The notes beneath the pieces are model-generated. The model was given only the letters and a program-made list of their open reading frames with translations, searched no databases and was not told where the DNA came from. From Unio delphinus (taxonomy: Eukaryota; Mollusca; Bivalvia; Unionida; Unionidae): a DNA stretch of 64,000 nucleotides. Location of the stretch: assembly GCA_029339505.1 (NCBI GenBank), contig JAQISU010001239.1:4398501-4462500 (forward strand), read 5' to 3'. Positions 22,219 through 34,631 of the stretch are shown piece by piece (within the stretch, counting starts at the first letter, position 1; each line of letters opens with the position of its first letter). Both the position numbers and the translations under genes were made by a program.

Positions 22219-23514
22219 ATGAAAATGACAGGAATCAGTTCAGTTGTAATTGTTTTCCTCACTGTACTGAAGGGCAGCCATTTGGCAAACATTGGTGAGG
22301 GCGAAATCGTATATGAATTCCAATATGCAGATTTCACTTGGAGCAACCAGTCCATGAAGGAAGCTTATATAGCTAACAGAACGTATATTGTGGAAAACTG
22401 CTTGATCGCTGGAATTAAAATATACAAGGAGAATGTTTACGTGACAGTTCCCAGGTGGCGTAATGGTGTTCCAGCCACTTTAAATCGAGTTGTGAGAAAT
22501 GGAACAGGAAATGGGTCACAAGGGGCCATTCTCGAGCCATATCCCTCATGGGAGATGAATAAATTGGGGGACTGCCGATTCCTTCAGTACGCCCAAAGTA
22601 TGGAGATTGATCCTAACACGGGCTGGATGTGGATAATTGACGCGGGAAGAATTAATCTTTTACCTATAGATGGGTCATCACCACAGAATCTTTGTCCTGC
22701 TAAACTTATTATTTTTGACATCGACAACAATATAGTTGTCAGGAGCTATGAATTTCCGAACGATATTGTTAACAGGTCGTCTAATTTCCTGAATGACATT
22801 GTGCTTGATTATGTCGATGGCCAGGTACGGTTTGCCTATATGACGGACACATTAGACGCCAAGATAGTGGTCTATAACTACATCACCAATTCCTCCTATA
22901 TAATACAGCATCCTTCCATGTTGGGTGGGAAGAATTTTTCAGTAGCTGGGATCAATGTGAATGGTATAGCACTCTCCTATGATTTCACAACATTATTTTT
23001 TTGTCCTTTGTCTAGTCTAAACTTGTACAAAGTTCCAACATCAACTCTGAGAAGTGGCGGCGATTTCAACTCCACGGTGGTAAACTTGGGTCAGAAACGT
23101 GCACAAGCTGGAGGAATGGTGGCAGGGAAAAAAAACATATATTACGGAGTACTTTTCCAACATGGCGTTGATAGACTTCCGGTAGACGCTTCATCAGCAG
23201 CAAACAGCTCGAATGTTATCACACGAAACGACTCGTTAACTTGGGTAGACACACTCGCATTTGATGGAGAATATTTATGGTTTGTTGAGAATAACTTTAG
23301 TGAATTTAGACAAGGGAAGATGACGTTCAACGGCACCGAGACCAACATGAGGATATGGAAGGTGTATGTGGGAGAGAATGGTTATCTATTTGGTGCTAAA
23401 TCCCGAACTCTGGTCAATAGTTCAGTAAAATCTGGAACATTCACTGCAATAACTTATTGTATCGGAACTGTTCTTTTGATTTTATTATTTGACAGACAGT
23501 ACATAGGATTGTAA
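22219..23514 (+). CDS. Yellow/major royal jelly protein family, secreted or membrane-anchored, intronless
   Basis: A complete 431-codon frame for a beta-propeller-type protein of the yellow/MRJP family. Residues 1-22 form a signal peptide. Family landmarks follow in order: GVPATLNRV, PYPSWEMN, GDCRFLQYAQSMEID, GWMWIIDAGR, CPAKLIIFDI, FLNDIVLD, AYMTDTLDAKIVVYNY, GINVNGIALS and VDTLAFDGEYLWFVEN. About fifteen NxS/T sites suggest heavy glycosylation. The last 25 residues are hydrophobic (TAITYCIGTVLLILLF), which suggests a membrane or GPI anchor not usual for secreted yellow proteins. The whole gene is one exon. Insect members act in pigmentation or as amine-binding or food proteins; the role here is unknown. 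The family is patchy outside arthropods, so transfer or retrocopying is possible. Confidence 0.88.
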   Translation: MKMTGISSVVIVFLTVLKGSHLANIGEGEIVYEFQYADFTWSNQSMKEAYIANRTYIVENCLIAGIKIYKENVYVTVPRWRNGVPATLNRVVRNGTGNGSQGAILEPYPSWEMNKLGDCRFLQYAQSMEIDPNTGWMWIIDAGRINLLPIDGSSPQNLCPAKLIIFDIDNNIVVRSYEFPNDIVNRSSNFLNDIVLDYVDGQVRFAYMTDTLDAKIVVYNYITNSSYIIQHPSMLGGKNFSVAGINVNGIALSYDFTTLFFCPLSSLNLYKVPTSTLRSGGDFNSTVVNLGQKRAQAGGMVAGKKNIYYGVLFQHGVDRLPVDASSAANSSNVITRNDSLTWVDTLAFDGEYLWFVENNFSEFRQGKMTFNGTETNMRIWKVYVGENGYLFGAKSRTLVNSSVKSGTFTAITYCIGTVLLILLFDRQYIGL

Positions 23515-23521
23515 GTACATG

Positions 23522-23576
23522 AATAAATGCAACTATATTAATAGACAACACAACACTAAAAGTACAGACGAATAAA
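23522..23576 (+). terminator. Polyadenylation signals of yellow-like gene
   Basis: AATAAA occurs at 23522-23527 and again at 23571-23576, 8 and 57 bases after the stop codon. This supports a short 3' UTR. Confidence 0.6.
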
Positions 23577-23599
23577 GTATGAACTTTGCTGATGTAACT

Positions 23600-24680
23600 T
23601 CAGCATAATATTTATGTCAGGGAATTCCAGTGTTGCTTTGAAATATTGTTATAATGTTCAATGTGTTCTACTAGTTTCATTCACTTTGTTTCCATGTTCA
23701 TACATTGATTGGTCTTTGTTCATTATAGTACAATGACATGTAAATGTTTTTTGTTTTTTTTTAAAATGTTATTGTAAATCAGTCTAATTCCAAGTGATTT
23801 TCCGGTTCTCCCAATCTGGCTAAACTGCGAGTTGTATGTGTTTTAGTGTTATTTGGCGACTATTGGCCATGGATATACAAATAAATCAACACTCTTTACG
23901 ATTCATTAAATGCAAATGAATTATTTAGCGTTTTTATGAGTGACCACCACTTTATTAATAGTACACTCACGAGACTGGAGTAAGTCTTTAAAAAATAATG
24001 AACAAATCTGCTTTTTGATATATATATATATATATATATATAATGTCTAAAATACGAACCACGTGACACGCATGAAGAACATACAGTATAAATGAATATC
24101 GTGCGTGCTGAAGCTGATCTAGCTAGAACACATATGAGTTACATTAAATATGAGATACATACTTAAAATTTTTCCCACGATGTACATGAATGTGAATCGC
24201 ATGATACGTGTGTAAATGAAACAAGACACGTGTGAAATAGTTCTTACAGGCGCTTGTACGAATCGTACAGGACACGTTAACCCAGTTAACATGCGTTAAG
24301 TGTTCGCTGAGGCTCAGGCAGGCTGAACTCCGGAGAGAATTATCCTTTTTAATCAAGTTAGGTATCTTTTGCAATTCTTGCTAGCGTTTTTTTTTATATT
24401 TGTTATTAAATACCTACGCGAGGAATATCGCAAGCTTGAAATTTTCTCACATGTTTAATGTACAAACACAATAAATGTGATGGAAGACATTTGTTAGTTT
24501 TCGGTTTTACATATCGGCTGCATCCTCGTTTCTGCCTATGTCATTAACTTCTTATATTTGCTTTTTTTCTGTCCCTCTAGCCAATATATTTTTTAAACAG
24601 TCTTTAAAAGTAGAAAACATCGCCGTACTGTAAGGGTTAAAAGTTTTCGGCTTTCTGCAAAATCTCTCTAAAATAGATAC
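23600..24680. other. Gene-free stretch
   Basis: No gene is seen. A TA repeat lies at 24018-24042. Confidence 0.4.
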
Positions 24681-24683
24681 TAT

Positions 24684-24836
24684 CAATGCATGCAAACATA
24701 TTATTTTCATATTTATTATCCTGTATTAACAATTGCATGCAAACATATTTTTTATATGCATTACCCTGTATTAACAATTACATGCAAACATATTATTTTC
24801 ATATGTATTACCCTGTATTAACAATTGCATGCAAGT
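24684..24836. repeat. Tandem repeat, about 50-base unit x3
   Basis: Three copies of a unit with GCATGCAAACATATT and CCTGTATTAACAATT. Confidence 0.85.
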
Positions 24837-24975
24837 ACTGTTAGGTGTGTATGACACATGGTAAATATAATTAATACCCATACGCGAAATATATAAGTGG
24901 TGTTTAGATGTTTTTTAAATTAATAAACATGGTATATATAAAGAAAGACAAATATTTTATTCAAAAATGTTATGT

Positions 24976-25007
<32 letters not shown>

Positions 25008-25038
25008 GCACGCACGCACGCGCACACACACACACACA
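24976..25038. repeat. (CT)n/(CA)n/(CGCA)n microsatellite
   Basis: A compound dinucleotide repeat. Confidence 0.93.
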
Positions 25039-25479
25039 TTGTATGTATATCATCTTTGCTGTATCATTGATACACCACGAGATGTATTAATAATTTTTAT
25101 TGAAAAGGAAACGAGGCTTGCCGGGTTTCATTTTAATGAAAACGGTACACAAAGAGTTAATTTATAAAAACCACCCGGAAGGAAACACACAAATAAAATA
25201 AAACTTTATTTGTGTTTGCAAACATGCATGCCCCACTGCAGACCAAAATGTCTTTAAAGAATTTAAATCATTTCAAATATTGCTATTGTGGCGGGAAATA
25301 GTTTTACGGATCATCTATGAATGCATTCAGCACATGTATACTAAATTTCATTTGCTTATCTCATGTAATTTATGCTTCATCACGCTGACAGGTTTTTTTA
25401 GTCAAAAGGTCTAAAAAGTCAGAACTGTGTAAAATATTGAACAATTGTTTTAATGGGCTGAAATTCTAACCAGGTCTCT
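25039..25479. other. Gene-free stretch
   Basis: No supportable feature is seen. Confidence 0.4.
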
Positions 25480-26658
25480 ATCAATTCATAAACATTTACT
25501 GGTCGCTCATAATGGAAATCATTCAGCATCTTGATGACATATGTCTATTCACTAAGTCTGATTAAACGTTGGATTCGAAGCACAGTACAATCTCAGCCAA
25601 TTATACATACGATGATCTCGCTAAAATGTTGAGATGTGACCCATAACAACCGCCCAACCGATTAACAAAGTTTGATACAATATAAGAAATAGGGCCTCAT
25701 AAGTGTTGATAATTAAAGCCAAGCAGATGACGAGTCAGCTCAAAAGTATGCATGGATCTAGCTCAAAATAATATTCATCCCAAATCCTTTTAAGCCTATT
25801 GACTTTGTTTGATTATAACTGGATAAGAAACAGTCTTTAGAGTGGTAACATGACTAGACAGGCCCAATCAAAATCACACCAGTCATATGTTTATAATTAG
25901 ACATGTGTACACTTCTTTTGATCATATAAGCCCGAGTCTGAAGTTAGGTACAAATCAGAGATTGAAAATATGGCGTCCAGAGTGGTAGGTAATACGTTCA
26001 GCCAGTAGATGCAACATCAGGTTTATAATATGCGTGTGTCGCGCTCACTTTTCAAAATGTATGAATACCTTGATGACGTTATCCTATCTCAGTTTTTATC
26101 AAATTATCATCAGACTTATGGCTTTTAAATTAGTAATAAGCTTAGCTAATCAGAGCTAGCTCATTATTGAAATTATCCACAATCTTAACGATATAAATCG
26201 ATATTCAGTTTGATTAAAATCTGAAAACAAATATGGCTTCCAGAGTAGTTACAAGGATAACCAATCACGTGATAGAGTACATAATGACGGCATCTCGCTC
26301 AGTATTAATTCCTTTAAAAATCTCGAAGACATAAGTCCGTATTTAAAAATATGTCAAAATAGGTTAAAAAACATTTGTCTTCCAGACTGGCAACAAGGTG
26401 GACAAAACAGATGAATGATCATCTGATTAAAGTGCGAGCAAATCGTTTTTGTATATAAAAAATATCAAACCTATCCAAGATATTTATAACATAAGTAAAA
26501 AGTCCACATCGTATCAAAATCGGACCTGAAATCTGGCCTCAAATATAGTAACAAGGTCAGCCAAACTGATGCTTGAGTACCATCTCAGTATGTGTGGATC
26601 TCGTTCATTATCGAACTCATCCAATATTTTGATATAGGTTCATAGTTCAAGTGTGATG

Positions 26659-26660
<2 letters not shown>
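25480..26660. repeat. Degenerate satellite-like repeats, unit roughly 200 bases
   Basis: Phrases recur in the same order several times: a TCGCTCA(T/G)TATT-type motif, a 'CATC(C/T)A...ATCTTGA(T/C)GA(T/C)ATA' motif, 'TTTGATTAAAATCTG', 'ATATGGC(G/T)TCCAGAGT', and 'GTAACAAGG(T/A)'. Good instances are near 25500-25570, 25950-26090, 26155-26330 and 26380-26640. Repeats with a GGCxTCCAGAGTGGTxACAAGGT core are common in molluscan genomes (from general knowledge). The copies are old and diverged. Confidence 0.6.
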
Positions 26661-26752
<92 letters not shown>

Positions 26753-26760
26753 TATATATA
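26661..26760. repeat. (TA)n microsatellite
   Basis: About 100 bases of TA repeat, likely to extrude a cruciform and prone to assembly error. Confidence 0.96.
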
Positions 26761-27320
26761 ATGTATACTTTCTCATACGTCTATAACAATTTTGATTTCG
26801 AATAGTTTTCATTATCTTTGTGCTGTTAATATTTGCAAATGTAATATGTCAAATTAATGAAAATATTATTGTTTAAATATAATTTTTAAAAGACGTTAGG
26901 GGGATTGATTAAAGTGTAGTAAAATCTTCAAAAACCTTGTAATATATTTTGCCAAAACCCAGATATATCATTCACAGATGCAAGGATTCTGATGAAGCGG
27001 AAATGCAAAGCAAATTTTTAAAAAAAAGTTTTATATGTGTATCTCTTTTTTTTAAAATAAAAGTCTTCAGAGTCATACAATTTTTATAAACCGTTTGGTA
27101 TAAAATCATTTTTTTATATCTCAATAATCTACATACGTTTATATCCATATTTTAATTATGGATGTAATTATGGATTTAATTAACTATCGCTGTTTGTTTA
27201 TGTCTCTGTCTGTATGTTTATATAAACATCTATCTGTCGGTCAGACATCTTTAAGTATATGTATGTACTGTTATTATGGGTAGGATGTGGGTACAACCCT
27301 TCGCCTCGTCCTAAATATAC
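26761..27320. other. Gene-free stretch
   Basis: AT-rich with nothing recognisable. Confidence 0.4.
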
Positions 27321-27322
27321 AC

Positions 27323-27324
<2 letters not shown>

Positions 27325-27397
<73 letters not shown>
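27325..27397. repeat. (GA)n microsatellite
   Basis: A perfect purine run of about 36 GA units. Confidence 0.96.
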
Positions 27398-27401
<4 letters not shown>

Positions 27402-28065
27402 CTTAGAAGGGTGTTGGATCAGTGAAATGCTACTGTTGTTTATACTGGCTTGTGTAACTCCATAGTTTTAGTTGTTGCAACATTTTAACTAGTGGAGAAG
27501 GGTGCAATGGTTGGATATAAAATTCCCTCACGAATTGAGACTAGAAGAGTGATATATGATTGCTGATGAATAATTGTTTAAGAGATATGCCATACAAACT
27601 TCAAATATGGAAAGGTAATATTTTACAGAAACAATTATATTGCTAGAGAAATAGTGCTTGCTTTCTAGTAACGATAGGTATGGGATGGGCAGTGAGGGTT
27701 ATTAGAAACACCAAGGGGTATGCAACTCTAAGGGTTAGTTACTTAGTACATTGATTATTAGGGGAATGCTTTTTCGATAGGTTAATAATCACAGATCCAG
27801 GTAAAACAGATGTGTCATTCATGCATTTATGGGTAGATTATATCAGATACTAACACACCCAGATAAAGGAGTGGTAATTTCTACCACCTTTATTGTATAG
27901 CTGTAGTAAAGAATGATTTCAATACAAGCCATTGAATTTTTAAAAACCTTTCAATAAAATCAGAGAATCCAAGTATACGTTAAAATACCACTACTACTAC
28001 TATTACTACTATCGTTATTTTTATTCATTATAATTATTCATAGTATTCATAGTATTCATATTTTT
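27398..28065. other. Gene-free stretch
   Basis: No gene is seen. The phrase GGGATGGG...GTGAGGGTTATTAG near 27680 resembles the unit of the minisatellite at 35915-36300. Confidence 0.4.
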
Positions 28066-28105
28066 CCTCTTCTTCTTTTTCTTCTTCTTCTTCTTCTTCA
28101 CATTA

Positions 28106-28146
<41 letters not shown>

Positions 28147-28172
28147 GTTGTTGTTGATGTTGTTGTTGCTGC
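28066..28172. repeat. (CTT)n/(ATT)n/(GTT)n microsatellite
   Basis: A run of trinucleotide repeats that changes unit along its length. Confidence 0.93.
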
Positions 28173-30735
28173 TGCTATTGAATAGAGGCAATTTCTAATT
28201 TTAAGTCTGGATGCAAAATTTAGTGTTTTGTAATTTAGTTTTGAATGTTATCCCGTGAGATTTTGTAACTGATCACCTATCCACTTCTTGTCGAGGTATT
28301 CACGTTTACTATGCCAAAGGTCAGCAAGCGATATACGTACATACTACATAGTTTACACAAAACCCCACCGAAATGAATGGTAAGCTTTTTCTGACAATTT
28401 TAATGCAAAGAGTGCAAATATACCAACGTTGTCTGTATTTCAACAACGTATTGAATAATAGGAAGAACATTCATTTTCCTTGTCACGTTTCTTAAGGGTT
28501 TGAAATATATACATTAAAAAGTTGGTAATGGTGCGATTAAAGAAAAGATTCCCAAATTGTTGAGTTGTACAGTCTTATTCATTTGCAGAATCAACTCATA
28601 CCCACAGAACAAGCACTAAATGCAAACACGTACGTAACACCTGGACAAATAATATACAATTATATGTTTGACACATTTGAGTGACACATGGAATGAGTCT
28701 ACAAACAAGAGTTAAATAATGGATTAAAAGAAACAGTCCGAGGACAAAGGATAGAAAATCACACAATCTTCAATCAGATACTACAGTATGTACTGACGAT
28801 TTATACCCCGGCAAAGTTATGAGAAGAGAGAATAGGAAAATAAGTCGTAAGAATGTTGTAGCGGGACACTCAACAAAAAATATATTTTCTATGTTCATTA
28901 TTGACATTGAAGAAGAAATTATTAACAGTGGTGTTCAAGGTGTTGACACAGCTATGCTAAAATGTTGGTGATTTTACGAGCAGATGTTTTAGTCAAATTT
29001 TCTGTGTGAAATGTGAGTGCGCAAAATGGTACAAGTTCGCCGAAAATCTTATTTCGAGTATGTATTGTGGCAATACAATAGATTCTTAAAGTCAACACAA
29101 CCAAAGGATAATTATGGTTTTCCGTGTGAGAGGAACAATAACGGTTGACACTTTATTCTTCTATGAAGGTTTGGAGTAAGAGATTGCTAATATATTTCCG
29201 CTTTATGGCGTGGCTTTTACAACTGGATTCTTCAACTCTTGCTCAAGTATTGATTGCACAAGCTTAACATGCATTATTTGCAATAGATAAATATTTGCAC
29301 ACGTTTTCAAACAGAAAAGAGCGGAAGCCAGACAAGGTTTGTAAAATTCAAGAAATAATTTATTTCTATAGAATACAAAATAAAAAGTGTAAGTTTAAAA
29401 AAGAAGAGACAGTTTTGTGAATTATATCCCAGAGAACCCTAAAGGTTCTGTCACAAACCCAAATGCATGAAATTCCAATTGAAATTCTTGTCGTGTTTCA
29501 GTGATATTCATGCAGCCTGGAACATGTGCTAATGTAACAATGACATGGAATGTAGAGATGTTTTAAGAGCCAATTGATTTATCTCAAATAATATAATCCA
29601 AAATGTCCTTGACGGAATTCAGTATTATTCCAGATGTATACTTTAGTCCAAGAATACCAATGAGCACTTTCTGATTCCAGTTAATAATATAATCAATTAA
29701 ACCTACCCAACGAAAAATTAAGTATAACAAAGGAAAAACTAATTCCACTTCATATGCAATGCATGAATGAAGGATCCAAATGTAAACAACTTTATATACC
29801 CTTCCTTTATCTACCATTCACTTGACTTTATATCGTAATTACGCTCTTTTCGAAATACTCTGTGAATTTAATGAGAAATTTCCTTTCATGAACTTTCTAA
29901 GGTCACAATCAACACAGTATCTTTAACTCAAACTGAAGTAAACATGTTTACATTCAATATTTGTTTAAATATTTGATCATTACTCATAGCAAAACTATTA
30001 GATATGTGTATGTATGTTGTGTATGTATGTATATGTATATGTGACACACAATCATGGAAAAAAGCTATCTTACTGACATAGAATGCAATTTCCTAGTAAG
30101 AAAAAAAATTCAATATCGATGATCTGAATTTTTAAATGACCCAGTTGAGTTGAACCCGATTGAAAAATCAAGATGTTGGAGGCACATTTCCTATATATGG
30201 TCAAACAATGTCTGCCTGACAAATTATGCAAAAATGGCAATATATAATAAAAAATATTTAAGATATAGATTATATAGAAATAATTCATCAAACTGGGATA
30301 TGATGATTATCTGGATATAGACAAAATTTAGAAAGTGTATAACATACAAAGACCTGAATATTTTGCATTACCCTGGACATCGAGTATCGCTATTTATAAG
30401 AATGCCATTGTTATTTTCCGCAATGAAATTAGTATTTAAACTATTTTTTTGGGACAGGTCCTGGTATGTTGAAGTTTATTATATTGCAATATAATATTCT
30501 TATGAAACTACTAAAAGTAAATTCCATTGTGCTTCTGTTTTGTGGAAACACTTGTTGTGCATTCTCCCAAAAGAGCTTTTATTCAAGAAAATGGATGGAA
30601 ATCATTATCAAACTTAAATTATATGCTAAAACTGTCGCCTGGTTCGATCCATTTTGATCCTATGTCGCTAAGGAATGTGCACTATCTGAGTGGTCAATGG
30701 GGCACCTGAATAAGAATCCTTTGCTCGAGCTTTCC
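28173..30735. other. Long gene-free stretch
   Basis: About 2.5 kb of AT-rich DNA without coding support, RNA gene or clear repeat. Short frames at 29584-29817 and 30070-30291 show no domain or motif. Confidence 0.4.
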
Positions 30736-30965
30736 CATTTAAATATTGATTTACGAAGGTGCTGTTTTAGTACCAATGGCAGCTCAAATGATTTGTAGGA
30801 GTAATGGCTGTCGAATACGAAATTGTTAAACTTAAGAGCGTGAGTTAAATGACTGTAGGGAAGGAAGGATCAGGTCATCAGTTAATGTTTTCTTCCAGGC
30901 TCTGGTGCCTTCTTCACGTATAATGTTGGTCTATAAGGGACATACATTAACATATATTGGCTGTA
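30736..30965 (-). pseudogene. Penelope-like element RT fragment 1
   Basis: On the minus strand, broken frames give LYTNI followed by EEGTRAWKKTL, a FNNFVFDSHY segment and AAIGTKTAPS. These match the LYTNIP, NNF(x)F and G(T/V)A(M/I)G(T/S) blocks of Penelope-like reverse transcriptases. It is only about 230 bases long and clearly dead. Confidence 0.6.
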
Positions 30966-31149
30966 TGGAGACAGTGTTCCCACGAAAGGACGAAGATGAT
31001 AATTAACGATTTCAGAAAGTTTCTCAGTAATATGGCTGTTTCCGAAAATGATTGTCTCTCCTGTGTTCCCTTCCCTGTGTACTTTAGGGAGTTAATGAAA
31101 TAATAATGGCTTAGGGTATACAAATATGAGTTAAATTAGTGTTTTGTCA
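30966..31149. other. Gene-free spacer
   Basis: Nothing supportable is seen. Confidence 0.4.
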
Positions 31150-31210
31150 TCAATGTGTAGTGAGTTGTACATGTGTAGTGAGTTGTACATGTGTAGTGAG
31201 TTGTACATGT
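31150..31210. repeat. 18-base tandem repeat x3
   Basis: Three perfect copies of TGTGTAGTGAGTTGTACA. The unit length is a multiple of three, so a frame runs through it, but this is not evidence of coding. Confidence 0.93.
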
Positions 31211-31477
31211 GCTTAATGTGTAACACAACTTCAGAGTGGTCAGGTGGACGTTGCATGTTCGCTTCTTTGATGCTGTCAGACGTATTCATGATAACGCATT
31301 ATCTCTTGTCTGCTGGGTTGATGATAATATCATCCTTCTCGCACATATTGGTTTCAATAACTGTCTTTCCCATCTGGTTATAATTGCGATTAATTTTAAT
31401 TATGTATGTAACAAATCTAGATGTAAATACATTGGAACATGGACGTTTTGTCGTTAAATAGTTGTTGTAGAGAGTGG

Positions 31478-31479
<2 letters not shown>

Positions 31480-31530
<51 letters not shown>
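31480..31530. repeat. (AAT)n microsatellite
   Basis: About 16 AAT units. Confidence 0.95.
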
Positions 31531-31532
<2 letters not shown>

Positions 31533-31905
31533 TAAAATAATGAAGAATCTGCGTAGCACATAATCTTTAGAAGCTATAAGCGCTTTACAACATTAGACAA
31601 CAACTATAACATAAAAATCATATATAATAATATGATTACAAAAAGAAACACCACGAAATTAGAAAACATGAAACATGCTGAAAATATTTATGGTAGGAAA
31701 CGTCATTAGGTCTTTAAGTTCGTTCTTGCAGTCAAACAGGCATTTCCCAATGCGAATCAAATTTCTTCCAGCTGGTGAATTACTCCCCCAAATTTGCTTT
31801 TGGTGATAGCAGGAACTTAGGCATGCTCAATTCTTTTACCTCAAAAAGTGCTATTGCATCCCTCAACCAAAAGTCTCAAAGATCCATGAGGGAATGACAA
31901 GATAT

Positions 31906-32184
31906 ACTGGACGCAATGGCGTCACTAGGGGCTGTGGGAGTGGGGTGCGGACCGCACCGGGTGACAATATCATGGGGGGGGGGGGGGGTCACCGAAGTGA
32001 CTTTCTATAGTATTTTTGATTTTTTGTGTGCAGGAAGGAGGTCCATTGGGGCCCGCCAATGAGTTACCACACATGACTGTCTCTACATGTTTCGAATTTT
32101 TGAGAAGGAAAGAGGTCCATGGAGGTGACACCATGAGTTACCACACTTTGTGACACCAACCCTAGTGATGCCACTGACTGGACA
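31906..32184 (+). mobile_element. hAT-type MITE with 8-base target duplication
   Basis: Positions 31914-32176 form a 263-base element. Its left end CAATGGCGTCACTAGGG is the inverse of its right end CCCTAGTGATGCCACTG apart from two changes. It is flanked by 8-base direct repeats ACTGGACG (31906-31913) and ACTGGACA (32177-32184). CA(G/A)TGGC ends with 8-base duplications are the mark of hAT transposons. It has no transposase and is non-autonomous. A G15 run sits inside, near 31975-31988. Confidence 0.85.
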
Positions 32185-33104
32185 AACGAGACTACGTACA
32201 CTCAGCACTGGACACTGTTGATAGGTTTGCGATCCGGACTTCGGTAGTAAAATGTTTCCAGGAGTCACGTTTTGGCTTCGGATTGTCCTTAAAAGATCTC
32301 AACTGTATACCTGCACAGGTAAAACTTTACAAACAATTTGGGAAAAAATGGCAAAGATAATTAAGTTAATACTTCATCACCAACTGATGGAAAAAATCAG
32401 CAATCCTTCTGGGCAAAATGGACCCATGACTAAATTTAGAACATCAAAGAATCATGTATTCTACGTCGATTGACAATTTAAAGTAGACATCACAACTTAT
32501 GCAAATCTGTTCCAAGAAAACGGTGTTAATCGTTTGCTTATTGATTAATTTGCCTTTACGTGTCAATCAGACCCCTCAATGACAAAACTATTTAACTTAG
32601 TAAACCAGTTTATAAAAAATCCTTAAGGATACAAAATTTAAGAAACTGCGGTCAGGCAATTGCTCTGAATTGGTAGAAAATGGGTAATAAGGTATCTGAA
32701 TGACAATGATGTATATATTTGTCACCAAGCCAACTCCGACGAAAGGTGACATCGTAGTACGTTGACAAAGCTCAATAAAGAATAATCCTCACTTAATCGA
32801 AGTTATAGATACTCTGATATCTACCTTATCAATATTTTGCTACAGTCATCACTTTGAGCAGAATCTATAAAGGAAATCAACAATGTGATCCTCACCCTAA
32901 ACGGGTTAACCAGACTTTTGCGTGAGACATAGCGACGTGAGCGCATCCTTGAATATGGATGTCTTAATTGATGCTACAGATTTTTAGTTGGTTTTACTGA
33001 CTGCAAAATAGATAGCTTGTGTTAAATGAGTGTAAGATTGATACTTACTAGCTGTGTGCACGTTACTTGTCAGTACATTAAAACGTTGTTCTTCATTGTT
33101 TTAG
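32185..33104. other. Gene-free stretch
   Basis: No gene or repeat that I can support. Confidence 0.4.
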
Positions 33105-33393
33105 ATTCTCTTCCAAAACCGCAAACCTTGCAAGGCAAATCTTAAAGAAAAACAAATTACTCGTACACTCTTGAAAATGTAACATTTACAGTTAGATGTC
33201 AGGTTACTTTGGTATTAAGGGTAACGAAGGGCAGGAAAAGTAGCCAATGTTACCATTGATTCACTCATTTCTGAATGAAAGATTCCAGATATTGGCTTAA
33301 ATTATTTTATGCGCGGTATGTTTATATGCTTGGTTAAATATATGTAATGAAAACGCCAAAAAGAAAGCTTCTAGAAGATTCAACCCTTCATTG

Positions 33394-33429
<36 letters not shown>

Positions 33430-33910
33430 TTTTGATTTTTAACGTAGCTTTAACAATTGTGCAGTCATATAGCCAATATGTCTGCAGTGTGGTGGTTTGT
33501 TGTGATGTCTAGCATTGGGACATCATGCCGCAGACATGTAGCATAATGTCCCACCCATTCACAATATCCTGACACATGGCCTACCAGTCCTAACACAAAA
33601 CTCTTAATGATGAACGCCCAGCGAGGCAGCTCATACTACCATTTTAAAAGTATTTGGGATGACTCGGCCTGAGTTCGAAACTTGCGACTTCCTGCATCTG
33701 AGTCGTACGCTCTATCCGCTTCGGCCATTGGATCAGTGTTAATAAGGAATGGGATCCATTACTTAAAACAAATTGGAATAAATGGTTGCTAGTCTGCCGT
33801 TTGTGTATAGGGTACACATAACTGACTAATGACTAGGTCCACAAAGGTGAACCTCGACAAGAGTTCCACTGACAACATAAACATTCTTTCCGAGTGTATC
33901 GAATTCACCC
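33105..33910 (+). repeat. Dispersed repeat, copy 2, split by a SINE
   Basis: 33105-33390 and 33740-33910 align in order with 17335-17790. The middle is occupied by a tRNA-derived SINE and its CA/GT tail, so the SINE inserted into this repeat. Confidence 0.5.
33395..33735 (-). mobile_element. tRNA-derived SINE, family 1, complete
   Basis: On the minus strand the head, near 33733-33660, holds a pol III A box like TGGCCGAAGCGG and a B box AGTTTCGAACTC. It is followed by GCCGAGTCAT(C)CCAAA, an ATGGTAGTATGAGCTGCCTC segment and a unique body. The element ends in an (AC)n tail, seen as GT repeats at 33395-33428. The 5' half matches the forward copy at 37795-37935. The head is a tRNA relic, not a working tRNA. 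Confidence 0.75.
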
Positions 33911-34227
33911 TGTCAGGGAGAAGCTTTTTAATGATGAAATACCCACGTGACGTGAGGATCTAGGGAAAACACAAGGACGTGCATGTTCATATATAATGCA
34001 CGAGAATGTTGACGTTTATGGAATGGAGATTGTTTTCATAAAATAATCGTGATCATTATATTTACGGATCTTATAGTTTATAATTTGTATTTTTTAAATA
34101 TATTTTATATTTTGTCTTTATGTGAATATATATTTTGAAAAAGATTCATCTACCTTATAATATTAATGTTTCGTTAATCGAGACTCTTCATTTGCTGAAT
34201 TTCGTTTTTAATTATCATTATCATGCC
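33911..34227. other. Gene-free stretch
   Basis: No supportable feature is seen. Confidence 0.4.
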
Positions 34228-34400
34228 TTTAAACGATCCATGTAAGGCTGACTTTCAGTACTCGACCGAGACAACGTCTGATGGTCACGCAAAAATGATC
34301 CGCGTAAGGCTGATTTTCAGTTCTCGACCGAGACAACGTCTGATGGTCACGCAAAAATGATCCGTGTAAGGTTGATTCTTTCTCATCGTTCGACCATGCA
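34228..34400. repeat. Tandem repeat, about 62-base unit x2.5
   Basis: Units contain GTAAGGCTGA(C/T)TTTCAGT and CTCGACCGAGACAACGTCTG, with a short inner palindrome CTCGACCGAG. The 160-codon minus-strand frame across it is a by-product. Confidence 0.85.
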
Positions 34401-34595
34401 AATTTCCGATGATCACACATGTCAAGATGAGAATAATCAGCAGGTATTGTAAGATGATTGAGGCAGGTGGGATATGATCTAAGGAAAACAGAAGCGCATG
34501 AATGAGTTGTTAATTTATAATGCTTAAGAATAAATGAATGAATCGGATGCACTGCTCGGGCGCATACACCCCTATAGTGGACATAACAAAAAGAT

Positions 34596-34630
<35 letters not shown>
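34596..34630. repeat. (CA)n microsatellite
   Basis: A CA run of about 17 units. Confidence 0.95.
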
Positions 34631-34631
<1 letters not shown>

